Assembly (NCBI GenBank): GCA_049680295.1
Contig: JBAUHN010000470.1
Span: forward strand, 1 to 21,744
Origin: JBAUHN01 sp049680295
Lineage (GTDB): Bacteria; Pseudomonadota; Alphaproteobacteria; Rhodobacterales; Rhodobacteraceae
Direction: 5' to 3'
DNA length: 21,744 nucleotides
Part shown: one piece after another, positions 15,043 to 21,744 of the stretch
Numbering within the stretch: the first letter of the stretch is position 1
Layout of the letters: each line of letters opens with the position of its first letter
Made by a program: the position numbers and the translations under genes
Notes under the pieces: generated by a model
What the model was told of the DNA's origin: nothing
Seen by the model: only the letters and a program-made list of their open reading frames with translations
Database searches by the model: none

Positions 15043-16521
15043 ATGAGCTATATTCTTGCCATTGATCAGGGGACGACCTCGTCGCGGGCGATTGTTTTTG
15101 ATGCAAACATGGTGCCGATTGCCAACGCACAGCAGGAATTTCCGCAACATTTTCCGCACTCTGGCTGGGTTGAACACGACCCCGAAGACCTGTGGGACAC
15201 CGTGCTTGCGACCTGCAAGTCAGCGATTGAAAAGGCCGGTTTGACGGCGGCGGACGTGACGGCCATTGGCATCACCAACCAGCGCGAGACGACGGTGATC
15301 TGGGATGCCGAGACCGGTAAGCCGTTGCATAACGCGATTGTCTGGCAGGATCGGCGCACCTCTGACATTTGCGCGGGTCTGCGCGATCAGGGCCATGAGG
15401 CGATGGTGACGGCAAAGACCGGTTTGCTGCTTGATCCCTATTTCAGTGGCACCAAGGTCAAATGGATCTTGGACAAATATCCGGATGCGCGCGCGCGGGC
15501 ACGTGACGGTAAGTTGCTGTTCGGCACTGTTGACAGTTTTCTGATCTGGCGGCTGACGAACCGGGCAGCACATGTCACGGATGCCACCAATGCCGCGCGC
15601 ACCCTTATGTATGATATTCACGATGGCGGGTGGAGCGCGGATATCTGCGCCTTGCTGGATATTCCGATGCAGATGCTGCCTGAGGTGCGCGATTGTGCGG
15701 GGGATTTTGGGACAACTGCGCCGGAACATCTGGGGGCTGCGATCCCGGTTCTGGGCGTGGCGGGCGATCAGCAGGCGGCGACCATCGGGCAGGCGTGTTT
15801 CCAGCCCGGCATGTTGAAATCGACCTATGGCACGGGTTGCTTTGCGCTGCTGAACACCGGATCCGCGCCGGTAGTCTCAAACAACCGGCTGTTAACGACG
15901 GTGGCCTATCAATTCGACGGGGTGCCGACCTATGCCATAGAAGGGTCGATCTTTGTCGCAGGTGCCGTTGTGCAATGGCTACGCGATGGGTTGGGTTTGA
16001 TTGAAAAGGCGGCGCAGACCGAAGCGATGGCGAAAGACGGCAAGGGCGGCGTGACTATGGTGCCTGCGTTCACCGGCCTTGGCGCACCCTATTGGAATGC
16101 CGATTGTCGCGGCGCGGTATTCGGGCTGACCCGCGATACGGGACCGGCGGAAATGGCGCGTGCGGCGCTTGAAAGCATCGGGTTTCAAACCCGCGATTTG
16201 TTGAATGCGATGCGCGCGGATTGGCCGGATGCAGACGACGCGGTGTTGCGCGTCGATGGCGGGCTAAGTGCGAATGATTGGGCGATGCAATTCCTGTCGG
16301 ATATTCTTGGCGCGCCAGTGGACCGCCCTGCCGGGGTTGAAACCACCGCCCTTGGTGCCGCGTGGCTGGCCGGAATGCGGGCAGGCATCTATCCGGATAT
16401 GGCTGGATTTGCCGATAAATGGGCGCAGGGTGCACGGTTTGAGCCTGCGATGGATGATGCCACCCGCGCCGCACGTGTCGCGGTTTGGGACCGCGCCGTG
16501 CAGGCCACGCTGAGCGTTTAA
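15043..16521 (+). CDS. glpK: Glycerol kinase
   Basis: The 492-residue cytosolic enzyme phosphorylates glycerol to glycerol 3-phosphate using ATP. The N-terminal phosphate loop DQGTTSSRAIVFD (8-20), the glycerol-binding ITNQRETTVIWD and IVWQDRR, KWILDKYP, and the second FGGY-type signature GTGCFALLNTG with VDGGLSANDWAMQFLSDI are all present. Length and motifs are typical of GlpK. A Shine-Dalgarno AGGGA lies eight bases before the ATG. No glpF, glpD or glpR lies next to it in the window, so this is a stand-alone copy. The stop overlaps the convergent glutathione transferase gene by the four bases TTAA. Confidence 0.95.
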   Translation: MSYILAIDQGTTSSRAIVFDANMVPIANAQQEFPQHFPHSGWVEHDPEDLWDTVLATCKSAIEKAGLTAADVTAIGITNQRETTVIWDAETGKPLHNAIVWQDRRTSDICAGLRDQGHEAMVTAKTGLLLDPYFSGTKVKWILDKYPDARARARDGKLLFGTVDSFLIWRLTNRAAHVTDATNAARTLMYDIHDGGWSADICALLDIPMQMLPEVRDCAGDFGTTAPEHLGAAIPVLGVAGDQQAATIGQACFQPGMLKSTYGTGCFALLNTGSAPVVSNNRLLTTVAYQFDGVPTYAIEGSIFVAGAVVQWLRDGLGLIEKAAQTEAMAKDGKGGVTMVPAFTGLGAPYWNADCRGAVFGLTRDTGPAEMARAALESIGFQTRDLLNAMRADWPDADDAVLRVDGGLSANDWAMQFLSDILGAPVDRPAGVETTALGAAWLAGMRAGIYPDMAGFADKWAQGARFEPAMDDATRAARVAVWDRAVQATLSV

Positions 16522-17165
16522 ACCGCGTCTGGCTGATGGGCCGGGATGGCGCGCTCAAAGGCGGGCAGGGCCATGCAGGCGTCGTGGATGCGCGCGATTG
16601 TGGGATAGGTGTCCAGGCCCACATCAAAGCGCGCATTGTTGATGACCTGCGCATACAGGCACAGATCGGCCAGGCCAGGTGTGTCGCCGTGACAAAACTG
16701 CCCGGTTTCAGGCTCAGACGCCAATCGGGTTTCAAGGGCAGCCATTCCGGCATTTGCCCATTTGCGGAACCATGTCGCCTTGGCTTGGGCATCGGCGCCA
16801 AATTCAGTCTCAAGATGTTGCAGGATGCGCAGGTTGTTGACCGGATGAATGTCCAGCGCCACGATATGGGCAAGGCTGCGCACGCGCGCGCGGCCCCATG
16901 TATCTGCAGGCAAAAGCGGTGGTTCAGGGTGGGTTTCATCCAGCCATTCAAGGATCGCCAGCGATTGTGGCAGCGGGCCTTGGGGTGTGACCAGCGTTGG
17001 CACCAGTCCTGAAGGGTTCAGCGCCAGATGTTCCGGCGAGGCCTGTTCGCCCGCCAGCAATGACAGCGGAATATAGTCATAGCTAAGCCCTTTCAGGTTC
17101 AGCGCTGCGCGAACCCGAACCGATGTTGAGGACCGAAAATAGTTGTGCAGGGCGAAGGTGGTCAT
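16518..17165 (-). CDS. maiA: Zeta-class glutathione S-transferase / maleylacetoacetate isomerase
   Basis: The 215-residue protein has an N-terminal thioredoxin-fold glutathione site (LHNYFRSSTSVRVRAALNLKG), the cis-proline region SGLVPTL and QSLAILEWLDE, and a C-terminal helical domain with HIVALDIHPVNNLRILQHL, which is characteristic of the zeta class. That class performs the cis-trans isomerisation in tyrosine and homogentisate breakdown. The usual SSC motif is SST here: the serines are kept and Cys is replaced by Thr, a change also known in bacterial relatives. ATG at 17165 is preferred over TTG at 17189 on family length. It lies 39 bases after the TRAP permease on the same strand. No other tyrosine-pathway gene is in view, so the exact isomerase activity is inferred. 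Confidence 0.78.
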   Translation of the reverse strand: MTTFALHNYFRSSTSVRVRAALNLKGLSYDYIPLSLLAGEQASPEHLALNPSGLVPTLVTPQGPLPQSLAILEWLDETHPEPPLLPADTWGRARVRSLAHIVALDIHPVNNLRILQHLETEFGADAQAKATWFRKWANAGMAALETRLASEPETGQFCHGDTPGLADLCLYAQVINNARFDVGLDTYPTIARIHDACMALPAFERAIPAHQPDAV

Positions 17166-17204
17166 GGGTTTGTCCAATCTGTAGGTCAATATGTTTGCGG
17201 GCCT

Positions 17205-18968
17205 TCAAATCCAGATACCAGCGAAAAAGCAAATCAGCCCGAGGGCGGTGAGGATGGTTTGACGCCACAGGCCACTGCGCCCGATCAGCCCGTGTGATAT
17301 TAGCGTTAGCCCGATCGCAAGCCGTACAAAGGCAAATAGCGCCATCACCGGTTCAGACCCAAGCCTGATCAGGCGATCATTGGCGATCATGCCCAGCGGG
17401 ATCAGGTACAGTCCGACCCCAAGTGCCATCGCGGTCAGCGCGACCTTTAACCAGTTTTCACCGACCATTCCGGCGGCGATGAATACCGCGCCGCAAACCG
17501 GTGGGGTGATGGTGGACAGCAGTGCAAACCAAAAGACAAACAGATGCGCCTGTAAAGGCTCCAACCCCAATTGGATCAGCGCGGGGCCTGCGACGGACAC
17601 GCAAATGACGTAAGCGGCGGTGGTTGGCACCTCCATCCCCAACAGCAGGCAGGCAAGTGCCGTCAGCAACAGCGATGGCCAAAGCAATCCGCCGGACCCT
17701 GACAGGATTAGTGAGGTCAGTTTGACACCCAATCCGGTGATCCCAAGCACGCCAATGATAATCGACGCGCATAAGATAATCGCACCGATCATTGCGACCT
17801 GGCTGCCTGCGGCGATCATTGCATTGGCCAGACGGGTAAGGCCCTGGCCTATGTTGATCTGCGGCTTGGCGTTGACAAATAGGGCAAACGCACCGGCGAA
17901 AATTGCCAAGGCGGCCGAATATTGTGGCGTAAAGCCAAGGACAAACATCGCGATCATAAGTACAGAAAACGGCACCATGAAGAAGGCGGATGTGATGATC
18001 ACATCGCGTTTTCCGGGGCGCTGGTCTGCGGGAACGCTACGCAGTGCGTAACGGCTGGCATAGGCGTTGATCCCCATCCAGACGGCCAGAAAATACAGCA
18101 CAGCTGGCAGAATTGCAGCGATCATGATCTGGCTATAGGGCACGCCGGTCAGTTCAACCATCACAAAGGCACCGGCGCCCATCAGTGGTGGCATGATTTG
18201 CCCACCCGATGAGGCCACGGCCTCGACCGCGGCGGACAGACGTTTGGGGTATCCCAGTTTGGTCATTGCGGGCAGGGTAATCGCCCCGGTTGACGCAACA
18301 TTGGCCGAGGCAGAGCCCGAGATTGATCCAAAAAGCGCCGAGGACAACACCGACACTTTGGCAGCTCCACCGTTCAATCGACCGGCTGCTGCTGCCGCGA
18401 CATTCATAAAGCCCTGGCCTGCCTCGCCCGCGTTCAGGATTGCGCCGAATATCACGAAAATCGCGACAACGCCGACGGATACGCCGGTCAGGCTGCCCCA
18501 AAGCCCGCCTTCGGCAATGGTGAGTGTACCCAGAAAACTGGCCAGCGGTGTGCCGGAATGGCCAAAAGCGCCGGGGATGTATTGACCAAACAGGCCATAA
18601 AGTAGCGACAATCCTGCGACGAAGGGCAAGGGCCAGCCGATCATCCGGCGTGCGGCCTCCATCGCGATCAGCAGCAATGCAAAACCCAGAACAATTTGGC
18701 CGTTGCCTTCGAGAAAGCCATATTGGTTTCGCAACGACGCGTTGTGGACCGCGATCCACAGGCAGCTGACGATACCGATTGCTGCAATGATGCCGCCCGA
18801 AAGCACCGCCCTACGCGACTTGGCGGTGTAGACGAAAACCCAAGGCAGGATCAGCGCCATGTGCAAAGGCCGGGCGACCAGATTGGGCACCAGCCCGGAA
18901 AAGATAAGCCCCAGATGAAAGGCGCAAGTTAATGCGCCCATCGTTATCCAGAAATGGCGCGGCGACAT
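17205..18968 (-). CDS. TRAP transporter fused permease (TAXI type, DctM-containing)
   Basis: The 587-residue integral membrane protein has many hydrophobic helices. The family signature SSALFGSISGSASANVASTGAITLPAM lies in the first half of the DctM-like part, at residues of about 210-240 (positions approximate), followed by ASSGGQIMPPLMGAGAF. The second half has the repeat MEVPTTAAYVICVSVAGPALIQLGL and STITPPVCGAVFIAAG. The N-terminal helices represent a DctQ-like portion, so small and large subunits appear fused; the length is somewhat short for such fusions. It should drive sodium-linked uptake of the ligand of the adjacent TAXI protein. Its ATG directly abuts the stop of that gene (TAAATG). 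Confidence 0.9.
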   Translation of the reverse strand: MSPRHFWITMGALTCAFHLGLIFSGLVPNLVARPLHMALILPWVFVYTAKSRRAVLSGGIIAAIGIVSCLWIAVHNASLRNQYGFLEGNGQIVLGFALLLIAMEAARRMIGWPLPFVAGLSLLYGLFGQYIPGAFGHSGTPLASFLGTLTIAEGGLWGSLTGVSVGVVAIFVIFGAILNAGEAGQGFMNVAAAAAGRLNGGAAKVSVLSSALFGSISGSASANVASTGAITLPAMTKLGYPKRLSAAVEAVASSGGQIMPPLMGAGAFVMVELTGVPYSQIMIAAILPAVLYFLAVWMGINAYASRYALRSVPADQRPGKRDVIITSAFFMVPFSVLMIAMFVLGFTPQYSAALAIFAGAFALFVNAKPQINIGQGLTRLANAMIAAGSQVAMIGAIILCASIIIGVLGITGLGVKLTSLILSGSGGLLWPSLLLTALACLLLGMEVPTTAAYVICVSVAGPALIQLGLEPLQAHLFVFWFALLSTITPPVCGAVFIAAGMVGENWLKVALTAMALGVGLYLIPLGMIANDRLIRLGSEPVMALFAFVRLAIGLTLISHGLIGRSGLWRQTILTALGLICFFAGIWI

Positions 18969-19925
18969 TTACATCTGCGTGTCGGTCAGTTCCAGCCCGA
19001 TTTCAGTGTAATACCGGATCGCTCCGGGGTGGATTTTGGTTGTGATGTTGGCCAGCATGTCCGGGGTCACACCATCCCACCATTTGGTATCGCGGCCCAG
19101 CTTGTCCTTCATGCTCCAGTAGGTTTTGGTCAACAGATAAGCGGTGTCATCGTCCATTTTGGACGTAGAATAGGCGACCACCGGCAGGGATGTTGTGGTG
19201 ATGTCACCGTCCTGACCCGCATAGGTGCCGGCCGGGATTACCAACCTTGTGCGTTTGGTCTGTGTGACCTGATCGTCGGTCATCGACAGGACGTTCACAC
19301 CGGTCGAAGCCGCGGCCTCGATCACATTGGGAGCGGGGTAGGATCCGGCCGTGACGAACCCATCAATCTGGCCGTTTTTCAAGGCCGACACTGCATTCGA
19401 CAATTCGGAATCAGAAAGCGTCACCTTGCCCTCCAGGCCAAATAGCCCAAGATATTTTGCCCCTTCCTTGGCCCCGAATGAACCGCTGCCAAGCAATATG
19501 GTTTTGCCCTCCAACTGATCAAAAGAAGTCACACCGCTGTCTGTGGACATGACAAAATGCATGGTCAGGGATGGAATTGGAAATAACGCGCGGATCTCAT
19601 CAAAAGCGGGATCGGTTTTGCCTTCGAACATGGCTTTGCCGCCTTGCGCCAGCCCGACCAAGGCAGGGGGGGTGGTAAAGACATAGTCCCCACCACGCGC
19701 GCGGACTTCCATGACATTTTGCACCGATCCCTGGCTTTCCTCAACCGTGACACTGACGGCGCCATCGGTGCCAAACTTCATCGCTTCGGCAATTTGCACA
19801 CCCATCTGGTAATAGGACGAACTGGCCTTGGCGGACTTATATGTGATCCGCGTTTGTGCCAGTGCCGGGGTTGCAAGGGCGATGGTCAGGGCCAATGCGG
19901 CGCTGAGTGATTTGGTAAATTTCAT
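18969..19925 (-). CDS. TAXI-family TRAP transporter solute-binding protein
   Basis: The 318-residue precursor has a signal peptide of about 23 residues ending ATPALA. The mature protein shows the TAXI pattern: ITYKSAKASSSYYQMGVQIAEAM near the N-terminus, EESQGSVQNVMEVRARGGDYVFTTPP, MHFVMSTDSGVTSFDQLEGK, LLGSGSFGAKEGAKYL and NGQIDGFVTAGSYPAPNVIEAA. It would bind a small carboxylate-type ligand in the periplasm; ligands of most TAXI proteins are unknown (some glutamate or aromatic compounds). A GGAG Shine-Dalgarno lies upstream of the ATG on the minus strand. It heads a three-gene minus-strand unit with the permease and the zeta-class transferase. Confidence 0.9.
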   Translation of the reverse strand: MKFTKSLSAALALTIALATPALAQTRITYKSAKASSSYYQMGVQIAEAMKFGTDGAVSVTVEESQGSVQNVMEVRARGGDYVFTTPPALVGLAQGGKAMFEGKTDPAFDEIRALFPIPSLTMHFVMSTDSGVTSFDQLEGKTILLGSGSFGAKEGAKYLGLFGLEGKVTLSDSELSNAVSALKNGQIDGFVTAGSYPAPNVIEAAASTGVNVLSMTDDQVTQTKRTRLVIPAGTYAGQDGDITTTSLPVVAYSTSKMDDDTAYLLTKTYWSMKDKLGRDTKWWDGVTPDMLANITTKIHPGAIRYYTEIGLELTDTQM

Positions 19926-19980
19926 GTCCGTCTCCGTGAAAAGCGATTGAGCGGCATGTTGGTCTACCTTTGCGCACAGA

Positions 19981-20036
19981 ACAAGGGTCGTTTTGCGCTA
20001 GAACATCGCCGCAGGGTTCTGCATGGTGGCCCTTGT
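19981..20036. promoter_or_regulatory. Nested inverted repeats in the divergent promoter region
   Basis: ACAAGGG (19981-19987) pairs with CCCTTGT (20030-20036). Inside it AGAAC pairs with GTTCT around an 11-base spacer. The structure ends 21 bases before the ATG of the E1 gene, in the 132-base gap shared with the TAXI gene. It may be an operator or a 5' leader hairpin; the function is unknown. Confidence 0.35.
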
Positions 20037-20057
20037 CTGACACAGGACGGATGGATC

Positions 20058-21744
20058 ATGGACCGCGCCGAAATCGTTCACGAAAATTTTCTGACCCGCG
20101 TGAAAGCCGGCGACTTACCCGTAGGGGCTGCGCCCAATGGGGCGTTGACGGAAGTATCGGCGGTGAGTTTGTTTCGTGCGCAATGCGTCAGCCGGGCGCT
20201 GGATCGGGCTAGCCGTATGATGCAAAAAGCGGGGCAAGGTTATTACACCATCGGATCATCAGGTCATGAAGGTATGGCGGCAGTTGCCCATGCTTTGCGT
20301 CCAACGGACATTGCGTTCTTGCACTACCGCGACGGGGCGTTTCAAGTCGCGCGGGCGGATCAGGTGCCGGGGCAAAATATTGCCTGGGATATGGCGCTAA
20401 GTTTCGCCTGTTCGACCGAGGATCCGATTTCGGGCGGGCGGCATAAGGTTCTGGGGTCAAAGGCGCTGATGATCCCGCCGCAAACCTCGACCATTGCCAG
20501 CCATTTGCCCAAAGCGGTTGGGGCGGCCTATGCCATCGGGCTGGCGCGGCGCAATCCGCCGGAGCACCGCCAATTGCCGCGTGACGCGCTGGCGATGTGT
20601 TCGTTTGGGGATGCCTCGGCCAATCATTCCACGGCGCAGGGGGCCATCAATGCGGCGGGATGGGCCTGCGTGCAATCAGTGCCACTGCCGCTGCTGTTTG
20701 TCTGCGAGGACAATGGCATTGGAATATCGACGCAGACACCCAAAGGCTGGATTGCAGCCTCGATGGCGCATCGGCCGGGGGTTCGGTATTTCAGTGCCAA
20801 TGGGTTGGATATGTACGATACCGCAACGGTCGCAGGCCAAGCGGCGGCCTATGTCCGCAGCCAACGTAAACCTGCATTCCTGCATCTGACGATGGTACGC
20901 CTATATGGGCATGCGGGCGCTGATTTGCCGACGACCTACCTGCCCCGCGCCCATGTAGAGGCAGAAGAGGCGAATGATCCGCTGCTGCATTCGGTGCGGT
21001 TGCTGGACGCGGCGGGGGCTTTATCGCGACAGGATGCGTTGGAGATTTACCAAGAAACCTGTGCACGGGTGACCCGGATTGCGGATCAGGTTGTGTCGCG
21101 GCCAAGGTTGCAAACGGCCAGCGACGTGATGGCCAGCATTGTACCGCCAAAACGCAAGTGCCAGCCCAGCAACGGGCCGACAGATCAGGCGCGTGCGGCC
21201 GCATTTGGCGCCGATATCAAAGCAATGAACACGCCGCAACCGATGAGCAAGATCATCAACTGGGCGCTAACCGATCTGATGCTGGCGCATTCCGAGATTG
21301 TGATGATGGGCGAAGACGTGGGCCGCAAGGGCGGTGTCTACGGGGTGACGCAACGGCTGGCGCAACGGTTCGGTCCGGACCGGATGATTGATACGTTGCT
21401 GGATGAGCAAAGCATTCTGGGGCTGGCCATCGGGCTGGGTCAAAACGGGTTTATCCCGATGCCGGAAATCCAGTTTCTGGCTTATCTGCACAACGCCGAA
21501 GATCAGTTGCGCGGTGAGGCGGCGACCTTGCCGTTTTTCTCGGGCGGGCAATTCACCAATCCAATGGTATTGCGGATTGCCGGGCTGGGGTATCAGAAAG
21601 GCTTTGGCGGGCATTTTCATAATGACAATTCTTTGGCAGTGTTGCGCGACATTCCGGGATTGATTGTCGCCTGCCCCTCGAATGGCGCAGATGCCGCGAT
21701 GATGCTGCGCGAGGCGATGCGACTGGCGCGCGAAGAGCAACGGG
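20058..21744 (+). CDS. Fused E1 alpha-beta thiamine-diphosphate 2-oxo acid dehydrogenase, 3' end cut by window
   Basis: The frame is open from 20058 to the right edge, giving 562 codons. The first part (about 1-330) is E1-alpha-like, with the thiamine diphosphate motif starting at Gly184-Asp185 (FGDASANHSTAQGA) and ending at CEDNGIGIS (Glu217-Asn219). From about residue 390 an E1-beta-like domain begins: MSKIINWALTDLM, GEDVGRKGGVYGVT, DTLLDEQSILGLAIGLG and EIQFLAYL. Alpha and beta are separate proteins in most branched-chain or pyruvate/acetoin complexes; here they are one chain, as in some Alphaproteobacteria. It probably decarboxylates a branched-chain or related 2-oxo acid with E2 and E3 partners. 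None is visible, so substrate and complex are uncertain. Confidence 0.85.
   Translation, partial: MDRAEIVHENFLTRVKAGDLPVGAAPNGALTEVSAVSLFRAQCVSRALDRASRMMQKAGQGYYTIGSSGHEGMAAVAHALRPTDIAFLHYRDGAFQVARADQVPGQNIAWDMALSFACSTEDPISGGRHKVLGSKALMIPPQTSTIASHLPKAVGAAYAIGLARRNPPEHRQLPRDALAMCSFGDASANHSTAQGAINAAGWACVQSVPLPLLFVCEDNGIGISTQTPKGWIAASMAHRPGVRYFSANGLDMYDTATVAGQAAAYVRSQRKPAFLHLTMVRLYGHAGADLPTTYLPRAHVEAEEANDPLLHSVRLLDAAGALSRQDALEIYQETCARVTRIADQVVSRPRLQTASDVMASIVPPKRKCQPSNGPTDQARAAAFGADIKAMNTPQPMSKIINWALTDLMLAHSEIVMMGEDVGRKGGVYGVTQRLAQRFGPDRMIDTLLDEQSILGLAIGLGQNGFIPMPEIQFLAYLHNAEDQLRGEAATLPFFSGGQFTNPMVLRIAGLGYQKGFGGHFHNDNSLAVLRDIPGLIVACPSNGADAAMMLREAMRLAREEQR

Overview
The window looks like a chromosomal segment of an alphaproteobacterium of the Rhodobacterales (Roseobacter group). 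Evidence for this is a cytochrome c2 of Rhodobacter type, a Hint-domain protein of the kind common in that group, a TAXI-type TRAP transporter, a fused-ATPase peptide ABC importer, tight ATGA-type operon overlaps and a GC-rich background. No rRNA, tRNA, CRISPR array or transposase was seen, and no gene-free stretch exceeds about 300 bases (the largest is 257).

Layout from left to right. On the minus strand at 1-999 are a YihY/BrkB-family membrane protein cut by the window edge and a tiny PLDc_N two-helix membrane protein. An M20 (ArgE/DapE-type) deacylase (+) converges on a YegD-like Hsp70 ATPase (-), and the two share a 4-base stop. Divergent from the Hsp70 gene is a secreted peptide-binding protein (+) followed by a good intrinsic terminator. 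A lower-GC minus-strand gene encoding a nidogen-like (NIDO) plus Hint-domain protein then separates this binding protein from the rest of its probable ABC importer: two permeases and a fused double ATPase. An aldehyde dehydrogenase, a short-chain dehydrogenase and a P1/DmpA-NylC family autoprocessing amidase follow on the same strand, mostly with overlapping or nearly overlapping ends. This reads as an uptake-and-catabolism module for a peptide-like or amide compound.

After a 99-base imperfect palindrome come cytochrome c2 (-), isopentenyl-diphosphate isomerase (+) and glycerol kinase (+), which are housekeeping or central-metabolism genes. Glycerol kinase converges, again with a 4-base shared stop, on a minus-strand group of TAXI solute-binding protein, TRAP permease and zeta-class glutathione transferase. 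The right edge holds the start of a fused E1 alpha-beta thiamine-diphosphate 2-oxo acid dehydrogenase, truncated by the window.

The most unusual part is 3846-13679. Here a binding protein and its likely permease/ATPase genes are split by an oppositely oriented NIDO-Hint gene of different base composition, and the importer is linked to redox enzymes and a NylC-like amidase. I see no clear evidence of a wholly new system. This locus and the palindrome at 13728-13826 are the best candidates for follow-up.
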